Below, piece after piece: positions 8,091 through 18,575 of a stretch of 64,000 nucleotides of DNA. The stretch lies in the NCBI GenBank assembly GCA_035552775.1, contig DASZKW010000036.1, positions 74,979 to 138,978 on the forward strand. Reading direction: 5' to 3'. This DNA comes from DASZKW01 sp035552775 (GTDB lineage Bacteria; Actinomycetota; Acidimicrobiia; Acidimicrobiales; Palsa-688). How positions within the stretch are numbered: position 1 is the stretch's first letter; each line of letters begins with the position of its first letter. Made by a program: the position numbers and the translations under genes. The notes beneath the pieces are model-generated. The model ran no database searches, was not told the DNA's origin, and worked only from the letters and a program-made list of their open reading frames with translations.

Positions 8091-9545
8091 TCAGCCCTCC
8101 TTCCGGATCTTGTCGGCCTTCTCGCGGGCGCTCTCGATGCCTCCGACGTTGAAGAACGCCTGCTCGGGAAGGTCGTCGACCTCGCCGTTGACGAGTGCCT
8201 CGAAGGACTCGACCGTCTCGGAAACAGGGACGAATATCCCCTTGAGACCGGTGAACACCTCACCGACGAAGAACGGCTGGGAGAAGAAGCGCTGGATCCG
8301 CCTGGCCCGGTTGACGCTGATGCGATCCTCTTCGGACAGCTCGTCCATCCCCAGGATGTTGATGATGTCCTGCAACTCTTTGTAGCGCTGGAGCACCTCT
8401 TGGACCCGGCGAGCCACGGTGTAGTGGCGCTCGCCTACCACCTCGGGGGTGAGGACGTTCGACGTGGACGCCAACGGATCGACAGCCGGGTAGATGCCCT
8501 GGGCGGTGATCTCGCGGGAGAGCTGGGTGGTGGCGTCGAGGTGGGTGAAGGTGGTGAAAGGCGCCGGGTCGGTGTAGTCGTCGGCCGGCACGTAAACGGC
8601 CTGAACCGAGGTGATGGAGTGTCCCCTCGTGGATGTGATCCGCTCCTGAAGCTCGCCCATCTCGTCGGCCAGGGTGGGCTGGTAGCCCACCGCCGAAGGC
8701 ATGCGCCCCAGGAGGGTGGAGACCTCCGAGCCCGCCTGGACGAAACGGAAGATGTTGTCGACGAAGAGCAACACGTCCTGGTCCTTCACGTCCCGGAAGT
8801 ACTCGGCCATGGTCAGAGCGGACAGGGCGACGCGAAGGCGGACGCCGGGGGGCTCGTCCATCTGGCCGTAGACCAGCGCCGCCTTCTCGAGCACGCCTGA
8901 CTCCTGCATCTCCAACCACAAGTCGGTCCCTTCCCGGGTGCGCTCGCCCACACCGGCGAAGACCGACACCCCGCCGAACTGCTGGGCCACCCGGTTGATC
9001 ATCTCGAGGATGAGGACCGTCTTGCCTACGCCGGCGCCGCCGAAGAGTCCGATCTTGCCACCCTGCACGTAGGGCTCGAGCAGGTCGATGACCTTGATCC
9101 CGGTCTCGAACATCTCGGTTTGGGGCTCGAGCGCGTCGAAGTCGGGCGATGGCCGGTGGATCTCCCAGCGGTCGTCCGGCTCGTCCATCGTGGTGTTGTC
9201 CACCAGATCGCCGGTCACGTTGAACACGTGGCCGAGCACTGCATCGCCGACAGGCACGGTGATGCCGTGCCCGGTGTTGCGTACCGGCGTACCCCGACGC
9301 AGTCCGTCGGGGGGTTTCAGGCAGATGCAGCGGACGCGGCCCTCCCCGATCTGGAGGGCGACCTCGGCGATCAGCTTGGTGGTCTCGCCTTCGAGCTCGA
9401 TGTCCATCTCGACAGCGGTGTTGATCTCCGGCAGGGCGCCCGGGGCGAACTCGACGTCCACGACCGGACCGGCGATGGCGATGACGCGCCCGTCCTGGGT
9501 CGGCGTGCCCTCCGTTGTGCTCGACTCTGCGACGGTGGTGGTCAT
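8091..9545 (-). CDS. atpD: F1F0 ATP synthase beta subunit (catalytic)
   Basis: A 484-residue catalytic subunit. The Walker A loop GGAGVGKTVLILEMI, the ALTMAEYFRD stretch, Walker B LLFVDNIFRFVQAGSE, and SALLGRMPSAVGYQP-like sequence are all present. It works in the cytoplasmic F1 head, alternating with AtpA around AtpG. The N-terminus carries a short Ser/Thr-rich leader (about 15 residues) before GRVIAIAGPVVDVEF. The ATG at 9545 is preceded by AGGAG (GGAGAATCC on the coding strand). Size and motifs are ordinary. Confidence 0.97.
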   Translation of the reverse strand: MTTTVAESSTTEGTPTQDGRVIAIAGPVVDVEFAPGALPEINTAVEMDIELEGETTKLIAEVALQIGEGRVRCICLKPPDGLRRGTPVRNTGHGITVPVGDAVLGHVFNVTGDLVDNTTMDEPDDRWEIHRPSPDFDALEPQTEMFETGIKVIDLLEPYVQGGKIGLFGGAGVGKTVLILEMINRVAQQFGGVSVFAGVGERTREGTDLWLEMQESGVLEKAALVYGQMDEPPGVRLRVALSALTMAEYFRDVKDQDVLLFVDNIFRFVQAGSEVSTLLGRMPSAVGYQPTLADEMGELQERITSTRGHSITSVQAVYVPADDYTDPAPFTTFTHLDATTQLSREITAQGIYPAVDPLASTSNVLTPEVVGERHYTVARRVQEVLQRYKELQDIINILGMDELSEEDRISVNRARRIQRFFSQPFFVGEVFTGLKGIFVPVSETVESFEALVNGEVDDLPEQAFFNVGGIESAREKADKIRKEG

Positions 9546-9594
9546 GGATTCTCCTGGAATGGTGGGAAGTGGTCGCTCAGTGCTCGAGGGCCGC

Positions 9595-10548
9595 TCATGC
9601 CGACTCGGCGTCGGGCGGCACGTAGATCTCGTTGAAGGTCCCGCCGCCGTCGGATGACTGGCGCAGGGCTTCGGCGCCGCCGACGATCTCCATGATCTCG
9701 GAGGTGATGGTGTCCTGGCGGGCCCTGTTCATGACCCGGCTGAGGGTCTTGGTGAGTTCGTCGGCGTTGTCGGTGGCCGCCTTCATGGCGCGCTGGCGTG
9801 CCGCGTGCTCGGACGCAGCCGCCTCCAATAGGGCGGCGAAGACCTCTGCCTCGAGCCAGCGCGGCAGCAGTTGGTCCAGGATCTCGCGGGGGTCGGGCTC
9901 GTACTCGTAGGCCACCCGGTGGTGATCGTCCTCGCCGCCTCGCGCCCCCTCCTCGGCCCGATCCTCGAGGGGAACCAGCTGGCGGGTGGTCACCGTCTGG
10001 GTGCCCATCGACACGAAGCGGGTGTATACGAGGTCGACCTGGTCGACCTCACCGGCCGTGAAGGCCTCCATGACCGCGGCGACCACCCGGCGGGCGTCGT
10101 CGAAGCCGGGACGGTCCGACACGCCGGTGACCGACTCGGCGACCGGCTGGTTGCGGAAACGAAAATAACTTTCGGCCTTGCGGCCCGTGGTCACCAACAT
10201 GACCTCGGCTCCCCGCCCCCGGTGCTCGGCTGCCCGCCGCTCAGCGGCGCGCAGCACCGAGGTGTTGTACGCCCCGGCCAGTCCCCGGTCCCCGGTGATC
10301 ACGACGAGCGCGGCGCGGGCGGTGGAGTCTGGCCGGCGGAACATGGGGTGGGTGGATGCGTCGGGAGTGTCGGCCAGATCGGCGACCACCTCCGCCATCT
10401 TCTCCACGTACGGGCGCGCCGCGGTGATCGCCTGGCGGGCGCGCACGATGCGTGAGGCGGCGATGAGCTCCATCGCCCGGGTGATCTTCTTGGTCGACTG
10501 GACGCTGCGGATGCGCCGCCGTAGCACCCGCTCCTGGCCACCTGCCAT
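9595..10548 (-). CDS. atpG: F1F0 ATP synthase gamma subunit
   Basis: A 317-residue rotor subunit. The conserved N-terminal helix (RRRIRSVQSTKKITRAMELIA) and C-terminal helix (MNRARQDTITSEIMEIVGGAEAL) that form the coiled-coil shaft are clear. ALVVITGDRGLAGAYN is the usual central motif. An acidic loop (LEDRAEEGARGGEDDH) in the middle is longer than in many relatives, which accounts for the length slightly above the usual 285-305. It lies between atpA and atpD in the operon. Confidence 0.95.
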   Translation of the reverse strand: MAGGQERVLRRRIRSVQSTKKITRAMELIAASRIVRARQAITAARPYVEKMAEVVADLADTPDASTHPMFRRPDSTARAALVVITGDRGLAGAYNTSVLRAAERRAAEHRGRGAEVMLVTTGRKAESYFRFRNQPVAESVTGVSDRPGFDDARRVVAAVMEAFTAGEVDQVDLVYTRFVSMGTQTVTTRQLVPLEDRAEEGARGGEDDHHRVAYEYEPDPREILDQLLPRWLEAEVFAALLEAAASEHAARQRAMKAATDNADELTKTLSRVMNRARQDTITSEIMEIVGGAEALRQSSDGGGTFNEIYVPPDAESA

Positions 10549-10565
10549 CCCTCTGCGGCCCGGCC

Positions 10566-12152
<1,587 letters not shown>

Positions 12153-12177
12153 CAGGCAGGCTCTCCTTTTTCCCCGC

Positions 12178-13101
12178 TCACGGGGCCGGTCGGGTGTCGT
12201 CGATGATGGTGGGTTCGGCGGCCACGAGGCGTTCCTTCAAAAGATCGAGACGGTGGCGGGCGCTGCCGTCCACCACCGTGTCGCCGATGGTGGCGACGAA
12301 CCCACCAAGGACGCTGCGGTCGACCGCGACGCGGACGTCGACGTCGCGCCCGGTCAGCCTCTTCAGGGCCTCCCCCAGCCTACGGCGCTGGCCGTCGTCC
12401 ATGTCCACCGCGGCGCGGACCTCGGCCACCCTCCGATTGCTCTCCTCGGCCACCCGTTCGACGAGCTCGCCGAGAAGCGAGGTGTAGTCGCGGGGGCGCC
12501 CCACCTGGGTGGCGTAGGCGGCCATGCCTGTCGTGGCCGCGCTGGCCTTGCCGGACAGCAGGTCCACCACGAGGCCCCGGCGAACGGCGGCAGGCAGGTC
12601 CCCGTCACCAAGGGCGGTGCGCAACCCGTCGGAGCCGTCCACCACCCTCGAGAACCGGAACATCTCGTCCTCCACCTCGCCAAGGTCGCCGGAGTCGGCT
12701 ACCGCCTCGAGCACGGCGCTGGCGTAGCCGTTGAGCCGCTCGGCGGCCGCGTGGCGGCCGAGCGGGGTCCCCCCGACGGCTACCAGGTTGTCTCGGGCCG
12801 CCGCCACCCGTGCCGCCAACCAGGACAGGTCGTCGGCGAACTCGGTTGCACGATCGGTCTCGGCGGCGAAGGCGACGAGGCGCAGGGCATCGGCGTCGAT
12901 GCGAGATTTCAACAGGTCGGTCACCACGGCGCGCCGGACGTGGGCGGGGAGGCCAGGGTCGACCAGCACCGAACGCAGGTCGTCGGAGCTGTCGAGTAGC
13001 CCCTGGACCGCAGTCAGGTCGGACGCGACGGCGGGGAGCGACCCGGCCTCGGCCGCCCGCTCGACGACGGCATCGGCGTAGCCGGCAATGCTTTCGCGCA
13101 C
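12178..13101 (-). CDS. atpH: F1F0 ATP synthase delta subunit, duplicated actinobacterial form
   Basis: A 307-residue delta subunit, far longer than the about 180 residues of most bacteria but like the enlarged form of Streptomyces. It contains two OSCP-like N-terminal domains: residues about 7-100 (YADAVVERAAEAGSLPAVASDL...) and about 120-220 (LNGYASAVLEAVADSGDLGEVEDEMFRF...), each with the pattern 'LRxxLxDxxLPAxVRRxxVxDLL'. The usual C-terminal domain follows (RRVAEVRAAVDMDD...VLGGFVATIGDTVVDGS). It joins the peripheral stalk (AtpF) to the top of F1. AtpF is separate here, so this is not the mycobacterial b-delta fusion. Confidence 0.93.
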   Translation of the reverse strand: MRESIAGYADAVVERAAEAGSLPAVASDLTAVQGLLDSSDDLRSVLVDPGLPAHVRRAVVTDLLKSRIDADALRLVAFAAETDRATEFADDLSWLAARVAAARDNLVAVGGTPLGRHAAAERLNGYASAVLEAVADSGDLGEVEDEMFRFSRVVDGSDGLRTALGDGDLPAAVRRGLVVDLLSGKASAATTGMAAYATQVGRPRDYTSLLGELVERVAEESNRRVAEVRAAVDMDDGQRRRLGEALKRLTGRDVDVRVAVDRSVLGGFVATIGDTVVDGSARHRLDLLKERLVAAEPTIIDDTRPAP

Positions 13102-13112
13102 CTAGGGCTCCA

Positions 13113-13637
13113 CTACTGGTTCACCTCGACCGAGCCTTGGGATTCGATGTCCGCGATGGTGCGATCGATGAGCTGGCGGTGGGCCTGGTCGTCGAGCCCT
13201 TCGCCGATGACCTTCTCCACCACGGAAATGACCATGTCCGCGACCTGGGCGCGCAGCTCCTCGGCCGCTCGCCTGGCAGAGGCGGCGATGTCGGTCGACG
13301 CCCGCGACATGATGCGCTCGTACTCCTCCTCACCGCGCTGGCGCAGATCGGCGCGCAGCCGGTCGCCGAGCCTGTTGGCCTCGTCGACCATGGCCCGCGC
13401 CTCGTTGCGCGCCCGGTTGATTGTCTCGCGGTACTCGGCCTCCGCTGCCTGGGAGCGCTTCTTGGCTTCTTCGGCGTCGACGAGAGCCTGGCGGATGGCC
13501 TTCTGCCGCTCCTCCATGCGCTCGTTGAGCGGCGGTAGGACGTACCTCTTCAGGACTCCGAGCACGATGAGGAACGCGACCAGCTCGACGACGAAGGTGG
13601 CGTTGGGGACAAGGAAGTTGGTGGTGGCGACTAACAC
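13113..13637 (-). CDS. atpF: F1F0 ATP synthase b subunit
   Basis: A 174-residue peripheral stalk subunit. One N-terminal membrane segment (ATFVVELVAFLIVLGVLKRYVLPPL) is followed by a long charged helix rich in Glu, Arg and Ala (RMEERQKAIRQALVDAEEAKK and onwards), expected to dimerise as a right-handed coiled coil. It lies between atpE and atpH, eleven bases from each neighbour. Normal for the family. Confidence 0.95.
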   Translation of the reverse strand: MLVATTNFLVPNATFVVELVAFLIVLGVLKRYVLPPLNERMEERQKAIRQALVDAEEAKKRSQAAEAEYRETINRARNEARAMVDEANRLGDRLRADLRQRGEEEYERIMSRASTDIAASARRAAEELRAQVADMVISVVEKVIGEGLDDQAHRQLIDRTIADIESQGSVEVNQ

Positions 13638-13647
13638 GGAACTGCGG

Positions 13648-13920
13648 CTACCCCTTTCCTGTGGCCAGCACGAAAACGAACAGCGCGGTGAACGCCAGGT
13701 TGATGAAGTACATGCCCTCGACCAGGCCGATGATCAAGAACATGGTGGTGTACAACCGGCCCTGCACCTCAGGTTGGCGGGCGATGCCCGCGATGGTCTG
13801 GCTACCGGCCAAGCCGTCGCCGACGGCAGCGCCGATGGCGCCACCGCCCAAGGCCAAGCCGCCTCCGGCGAAGGCGCCGGCCAGCTCGATGGCCTTCTCG
13901 ATGGATGCTGATGCTGGCAT
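13648..13920 (-). CDS. atpE: F1F0 ATP synthase c subunit (rotor ring)
   Basis: A 90-residue proteolipid with two membrane helices joined by the polar loop RQPEVQGR. The ion-binding carboxylate is the Glu in FLIIGLVEGMYFINL. There is no Gln/Ser-Thr pattern around it that would clearly indicate a sodium ring, so a proton-coupled ring is most likely. A Gly-rich first helix (AGAFAGGGLALGGGAIGAAV) is standard for tight helix packing. Located directly downstream of atpB. Confidence 0.95.
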   Translation of the reverse strand: MPASASIEKAIELAGAFAGGGLALGGGAIGAAVGDGLAGSQTIAGIARQPEVQGRLYTTMFLIIGLVEGMYFINLAFTALFVFVLATGKG

Positions 13921-13988
13921 TTGCGGGTGTTCTCCTGTCTATGGGCTACTTCGTCGTCAAAGCCGGAATGATCATGATCGACGCCGTC

Positions 13989-14690
13989 TCAGTGGGCCTC
14001 CTGGGTGGAGAACTGGTAGTAGAGCACGGTGAGCAGGGCAAAAATGAACGCCTGGATCAGACCGATGAACATGTCGAACAGCTTCCACACGACCGTGAAG
14101 ATGATGCTGGCCGGGAAAAAGAGGATCGGGAAGCTGAGCAGCAGCGCGATCATGATGCCGCCGGCAAAAATGTTGCCGAAGAGCCGCAGGGCGAGCGTCA
14201 ACGGCCTGACTGCCTGCTCGATGAAGTGCAGCGGGCTGAAGAAGTCCTTCAGGTGCCGTCCGAGTCCTTTTCGCTTGATACCGGCGGCGTTGGTCACGAC
14301 GAACACCAAAACGCCGAGGGCGTAGCACAGGTTGACGTCTGCGCTCGGGGACGGCAAGAAGTCGGTGTTGTGGAAGAGACCGGGAAGTATCTCCACCCAG
14401 TCGGCGACCCACACAAGCATGAAGATGGCCACCCCGAGGGGTACCACGTGGCGGTACTCGGGCCCGAGGCTGTCCTCTACCAGGTCACCGACGCTCCCGA
14501 CGACGGTCTCCCACGTCAGCTGGAGCCGTCCGGGTACCCCTGAGGTGAGCTGGCGCCGGACCGCGAATCCGAGAGCGAGCACCACGGCGCCCGCGAGCAC
14601 GGTGGTCCAGATGGTGTCGAGGTTGAACCCGCCGCCCTGGACGTGAACACCGACCGGGATGTTGATGGCGAGGACGCCGGCTTCAAACAT
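13989..14690 (-). CDS. atpB: F1F0 ATP synthase a subunit
   Basis: A 233-residue membrane subunit forming the proton half-channels. The essential arginine is in LRLFGNIFAGGIMIALL; other family marks are LTWETVVGSVGDLVEDSLG near residue 55 and LIQAFIFALLTVLYY at the C-terminus. The start (ATG at 14690) overlaps the end of atpI by eight bases. Normal length for an actinobacterial a subunit. Confidence 0.95.
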   Translation of the reverse strand: MFEAGVLAINIPVGVHVQGGGFNLDTIWTTVLAGAVVLALGFAVRRQLTSGVPGRLQLTWETVVGSVGDLVEDSLGPEYRHVVPLGVAIFMLVWVADWVEILPGLFHNTDFLPSPSADVNLCYALGVLVFVVTNAAGIKRKGLGRHLKDFFSPLHFIEQAVRPLTLALRLFGNIFAGGIMIALLLSFPILFFPASIIFTVVWKLFDMFIGLIQAFIFALLTVLYYQFSTQEAH

Positions 14691-15099
14691 CGCTCGCGCC
14701 GGCCTGCTTGCGTTGGTAGGCCAGCAGAGCCACGACTGCGTTGAGGAGCAGGAGCGCCTGGAAAGCGACGAGGCCGCCTATCACCCCCCACCCCATGGGA
14801 CGCACGAACACGAGCAACACCACGGCCACCGCGGTGGCTGCGCCCAGGCGCACGAGGGTGGCGCCGGCGAACGGCTTGCGTTCCACCGTGCCCTCGGCGG
14901 TCGTGTAACGCAGCGCCGACGCCTGGAAAAGCCGGTGGTTGCCCACCGCCAGCAGCAGACCGACGACGACACCGGGTGCCACCAGCGGATAGCCGAGCCC
15001 GATGGCTGCGGCTATGGCCACCACGGCGACGACTACACACGAGCGCAGAGTCCGGCGCACGACGGCGTCGATCTGGGTGAGGGGGAAGTCAGTCAGCAT
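14683..15099 (-). CDS. atpI: AtpI-like membrane protein of the ATP synthase operon
   Basis: A 138-residue protein with four hydrophobic segments (VVVAVVAIAAAIGLGYPLVAPGV; VVVGLLLAVGNHRLF; VRLGAATAVAVVLLVFV; GLVAFQALLLLNAVVALLAY). Position immediately upstream of atpB and the four-helix pattern identify it as an AtpI-type assembly factor, thought to help c-ring assembly. Sequence identity within this family is always low, so the call rests mainly on context. Confidence 0.75.
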   Translation of the reverse strand: MLTDFPLTQIDAVVRRTLRSCVVVAVVAIAAAIGLGYPLVAPGVVVGLLLAVGNHRLFQASALRYTTAEGTVERKPFAGATLVRLGAATAVAVVLLVFVRPMGWGVIGGLVAFQALLLLNAVVALLAYQRKQAGASDV

Positions 15100-15138
15100 G
15101 CCGGAAGGCGATCCTGGCTCAAGCGGGGGGCGAGGCGG

Positions 15139-15348
15139 TCAACCCCACCTCTTGAGCTCGGCCCGGGTCACGAACACCCCGACTAGCACTCCGAGGATGA
15201 GCCCGATCATGATGAACAGCGGCGAGGTGCCCAACGCCGAGTCGACTCCCCACCCGACCGCCATGGCGCCTACCAGGCAGATAGCGTTCATCAGGCCCAA
15301 GCCGGCGAAGGCCATGATGTTGGGGCCGGGCTTGTCCACGCTGGTCAC
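15139..15348 (-). CDS. AtpZ-like small membrane protein
   Basis: A 69-residue protein with two membrane helices (IMAFAGLGLMNAICLVGAMAVGW and LFIMIGLILGVLVGVFV). The spacing and the ending VFVTRAELKRWG resemble the AtpZ/AtpI-related family found at the head of atp operons and proposed to act in Mg2+/Ca2+ handling or ATP synthase assembly. It opens the operon on the minus strand, 66 bases after wecA. The family call is by size, topology and location. Confidence 0.7.
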   Translation of the reverse strand: MTSVDKPGPNIMAFAGLGLMNAICLVGAMAVGWGVDSALGTSPLFIMIGLILGVLVGVFVTRAELKRWG

Positions 15349-15414
15349 CCACGCGTCTCATAGGCTTTGGCACCACCGGCGAATCTACGCACGGGTGGTG
15401 CGGGGTGCAAATTT

Positions 15415-16737
15415 TCACACGACGCGATCAGTGGCCCGACGGCCGGCGGTATTGCCACCACCGTCACCGTCGCCACTGCCGTCACCGTCGCCACTGCCGT
15501 CACCATTGCCGTTGGCGCTGCCACCCCGGCCTATGCTGCCGGCGAACTGGCGACCCCTCGGGGCGAACAGCGTGTACAGGGCAACCCCGAGCGCGGCAAT
15601 GCCGATCGGTACGAGGATGGTGTTGCGCCCGGTGAGGGAGGGATAGAGCACAAGGGCCGACAGCAGGGCGGTCCACACCCACAAGATCACCACTGAGCGG
15701 GTGTGGCCGTGGCCGAGACGCATGAGGCGGTGGTGCAGGTGGTTCTTGTCCGCCCTGGCCGGGTTGGCCCGCCGCCCGGCCCGGCGCACGATGGCGAAGG
15801 CGGTGTCGAGCATCGGTATGCCGAGGATCACGAACGGGATGAAGATCGGGGCGAAGAAGAAGTACGTCTTACCCGAGAAGGTGTTGTTGGTCTGCCCCAC
15901 GACCGAGACGGTGGACGCGGCCATGAGCAGGCCGAGCAGCATGGCGCCCGCATCGCCCATGAATATCCGCGCCCGGTGAGGGAAGTTGTGCGGCAGGAAC
16001 CCGACACACAGCCCGAGAACCACGATGGCCAGCAGGGGGCCGAAGGGCGCCGGCGCATCGCTGACGTTCCCGTTGGCCACCAACTCGTGGGAGTACAGGA
16101 AGAAGGTGAGCGCGGCTATGCCGACGATGCCCGCGGCCAGGCCGTCGAGGCCGTCGATGAGGTTGACGGCATTGGCCATCCCCACCACCCACACCACGGT
16201 GAGCAGAGGTGCCATCGCCGACGACAGTGACAGCGTCGTTCCCACCAGGGGCACGCGGAAGAACAACATGGTGAGACCGCCGAGGTAAAGGACGGTGCCG
16301 GCGAGCACCTGCCCGGAAAGCTTCGCGGGCGGTGACATCTCCCTCAGGTCGTCGGCCATCCCCACCGCGAAGATCACCGCCGCCCCGACCACCAGGCCGA
16401 GCGGCTCGGAGTCGGCGCGGAACACCCCCCGGAAGGCCTGCAACTGCGAAGCGACGGCCATGGCGGCCAGCAGCCCCACGAACATGGCCGCGCCGCCCAC
16501 GGTAGGCGTCGGCTCCTCGTGCACCCGGCGATCGTCGGGAAGCACGATGATGGAGAAGCGCACGGCGAGGCGACGCACCACGAAGGTGGTCAACAATGTC
16601 ACGAGGGCGGCGACCCCGCCGACGATCAGGTAGTCGCTGTACTCGCTTATGCGATCGCCCCCACGGTGGCCAGCAGAGCGCTGCTCACGGATACGGGGTG
16701 AACTTGGAGCACAAGGTGGCCACCTCGTCTCGGACAC
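15415..16737 (-). CDS. wecA: Undecaprenyl-phosphate sugar-1-phosphate transferase (WecA/MraY family)
   Basis: A membrane enzyme that loads a sugar 1-phosphate (typically GlcNAc-1-P) from a UDP-sugar onto a polyprenyl phosphate. Conserved stretches include PDDRRVHEEPTPTVGGAAMF, ANAVNLIDGLDGLAAG (metal-binding Asp), FMGDAGAMLLGL and NHLHHRLMRLGHGH. The only in-frame ATG, at 16737, lies inside the end of glyA (53-base overlap). The membrane part begins at YSDYLIVGG, so about 30 N-terminal residues are uncertain. The C-terminus ends in a repeat-derived Gly/Asp tail (SGDGDGSGDGDGGGN). Equivalent of Rv1302 (rfe) in the conserved cluster; probably starts arabinogalactan-like or teichoic linkage units. 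Confidence 0.88.
   Translation of the reverse strand: MSETRWPPCAPSSPRIREQRSAGHRGGDRISEYSDYLIVGGVAALVTLLTTFVVRRLAVRFSIIVLPDDRRVHEEPTPTVGGAAMFVGLLAAMAVASQLQAFRGVFRADSEPLGLVVGAAVIFAVGMADDLREMSPPAKLSGQVLAGTVLYLGGLTMLFFRVPLVGTTLSLSSAMAPLLTVVWVVGMANAVNLIDGLDGLAAGIVGIAALTFFLYSHELVANGNVSDAPAPFGPLLAIVVLGLCVGFLPHNFPHRARIFMGDAGAMLLGLLMAASTVSVVGQTNNTFSGKTYFFFAPIFIPFVILGIPMLDTAFAIVRRAGRRANPARADKNHLHHRLMRLGHGHTRSVVILWVWTALLSALVLYPSLTGRNTILVPIGIAALGVALYTLFAPRGRQFAGSIGRGGSANGNGDGSGDGDGSGDGDGGGNTAGRRATDRVV
15463..15510. repeat. 18-bp tandem repeat inside the wecA 3' end
   Basis: Two exact copies of GTCACCGTCGCCACTGCC and a partial third. In the wecA frame on the minus strand it encodes the repeating GDGSGD tail. 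The unit length is a multiple of three, so copy changes keep the frame. Confidence 0.85.
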
Positions 16738-17914
16738 TGTCCAGCTCGCCCTCGTCGCCGGTGGCGCGCAGCACCCGCCCGATGAGGCGGGCGATCTCGG
16801 CCATCTCGGGCTCGCGCATGCCGGCGGTGGTCACTGCCGGCGTCCCTATCCGCACCCCGCTCGTCACGAAAGGCGAGCGGGGATCACCCGGGATCTGGTT
16901 CTTATTGAGGGTGATGCCCGCCCGGTCGAGGGTCGTCTGGGCGACCTTGCCGGTGAGGTCGGCGTCGAAGGTGCGCAGGTCCACGAGCATGAGGTGGTTG
17001 TCGGTGCCGCCCGACACGATACGAAAGCCCTCGGCGGCCAGCCCCTCGGCCAGAGCCGAGGCGTTGGCGACGATCTGGGCGGCGTACTGCTTGAACTCCG
17101 GCTGGGAGGCCTCCCAGAACGCCACCGCCTTGGCCGCGATCACGTGCTCGAGGGGACCGCCTTGCAAACCGGGAAAGACCGCCTTGTCGATGGCGCCTGC
17201 CAGGTCGCCCCGGGCGAGGATGCACCCGCCGCGCGGCCCCCGCAGCGTCTTGTGGGTGGTGAAGGTGACCACGTCGGCGATCCCCACCGGGTTGGGGTGC
17301 ATCCCGCCGGCGATGAGCCCAGCCACGTGGGCCGCGTCGAAAACGAACAGCGCCCCCACCGAATCGGCGATACGCCGGATCGGCTCGGGCTCGATGACCC
17401 GGGAGTACGCGGTCGCCCCGGCCACGATCATCTTGGGCCTGTGGACCTCGGCCAGATCCGCGAGTTGCCCGAGGTCCATGCGCTCGTCACCGGCGGTCAA
17501 GCCGTAGGACACGAAGCGGTATATCTGCCCACTGAAATTGACCGGTGACCCGTGGGTGAGATGGCCGCCCTGGTCCAGGCTGAGCCCGAGGACAGTGTCG
17601 CCCGGTTCGAGCAGCGCCATGTACACGGCCATGTTGGCATTGGCCCCCGAGTGGGGCTGGACGTTGGCGTGCTCGGCCCCGAACAAGGCGCACGCCCGCC
17701 GTCGAGCCAGGTCCTCGGACTCGTCGACCACACGGTTGCCGCCGTAGTAGCGCTTCCCCGGGTAACCCTCTGAATACTTGTTGGTCAGCACCGAGCCCGT
17801 CGCCGCCATGACGGCGCGGGAGGTGAAGTTCTCTGAGGCGATGAGCTGAAGCGTCGTGTTCTGACGCTCCCTCTCCCGCTCGATGATGCCGAACAGCTCG
17901 GGGTCGTCGCTCAC
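16685..17914 (-). CDS. glyA: Serine hydroxymethyltransferase
   Basis: A 409-residue PLP enzyme converting serine and tetrahydrofolate to glycine and methylene-tetrahydrofolate. Family stretches are LQLIASENFTSRAVMAATGSVLTNKYSEGYPGKRYYGG (visible in parts), DAAHVAGLIAGG, and the PLP lysine in VTFTTHKTLRGPRGG. The length is typical. It is six bases downstream of tsaC on the same strand and overlaps the longest wecA frame at its 3' end, so it is part of the housekeeping run. Confidence 0.96.
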   Translation of the reverse strand: MSDDPELFGIIERERERQNTTLQLIASENFTSRAVMAATGSVLTNKYSEGYPGKRYYGGNRVVDESEDLARRRACALFGAEHANVQPHSGANANMAVYMALLEPGDTVLGLSLDQGGHLTHGSPVNFSGQIYRFVSYGLTAGDERMDLGQLADLAEVHRPKMIVAGATAYSRVIEPEPIRRIADSVGALFVFDAAHVAGLIAGGMHPNPVGIADVVTFTTHKTLRGPRGGCILARGDLAGAIDKAVFPGLQGGPLEHVIAAKAVAFWEASQPEFKQYAAQIVANASALAEGLAAEGFRIVSGGTDNHLMLVDLRTFDADLTGKVAQTTLDRAGITLNKNQIPGDPRSPFVTSGVRIGTPAVTTAGMREPEMAEIARLIGRVLRATGDEGELDSVRDEVATLCSKFTPYP

Positions 17915-17920
17915 GTGGGG

Positions 17921-18565
17921 TCAGTCTATTGCCGGCGACCGGCCGTCGGCGGCAGCCAGCACGTCCGCCCACGTCAACGCCCCCTCCCGCAACAGGCGGG
18001 GCTTGTCCCCGGTGGCGTCGACGACGGTCGACGGTGGGTTGTTGCAGACGCCGGCGTCGAGGACCAGCTCCACCAGAGCGCCGAACGCGTCGACCAGGTC
18101 GCATGCCGTGGTCAGCGGCGCGTCGCCGTGGCGGTTGGCGCTGGTGGTAGCCACGGGGCCGAGGACCTCGCAGATGGCGAGGGGCACCGGGTGGTCGGGG
18201 CAGCGGATCCCCACCGTGGCGTCGTCCTCCCCCAGATCTGCGGCCAGGTCGGGGCGGCGGGGCAACACCAGGGTCAGGGGACCGGGCCAGTAACGCGCCA
18301 TCAGGCGCCGGGCCACCTCTGGCACCGCCACGGTGAGCTCGGCGGCCTGGGTCTCGTTGGCGACCAGAACCGGCAGTTCGATGTTGCGGGGCCGACCCTT
18401 GGCCCGGAACAACCGGTCGGTGGCCCCACTGCGGAACGGGTCAGCGGCCAGCCCGTAGACGGTGTCTGTGGGGACTCCGACGATATCCCCTCCGCTCAGG
18501 GCCTCCACCGCGGCGGAGATGGCCGCGGCGGGCGGAGGATCACCGGATGCGGGGACGATGGCCAC
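17921..18565 (-). CDS. tsaC: L-threonylcarbamoyladenylate synthase
   Basis: A 214-residue YrdC/Sua5-fold enzyme that makes threonylcarbamoyl-AMP from threonine, bicarbonate and ATP, for the t6A37 tRNA modification. Recognisable parts are GGDIVGVPTDTVYGLAADP, RLFRAKGRPRNIELPVLV, YWPGPLTLVLPRR and VATTSANRHGDAPLT. I take the GTG at 18565 (VAIVPASG) as start: it follows the prmC stop by ten bases and gives the normal family length, while the longer frame runs through prmC. It lacks the C-terminal Sua5 extension. Confidence 0.92.
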   Translation of the reverse strand: MAIVPASGDPPPAAAISAAVEALSGGDIVGVPTDTVYGLAADPFRSGATDRLFRAKGRPRNIELPVLVANETQAAELTVAVPEVARRLMARYWPGPLTLVLPRRPDLAADLGEDDATVGIRCPDHPVPLAICEVLGPVATTSANRHGDAPLTTACDLVDAFGALVELVLDAGVCNNPPSTVVDATGDKPRLLREGALTWADVLAAADGRSPAID

Positions 18566-18575
18566 CCTCGCAACG

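Noticed and set aside
12178..13101. Enlarged ATP synthase delta subunit as a novel fusion
   Set aside because: The duplicated form of about 270 residues is already typical of Streptomyces and other actinobacteria.
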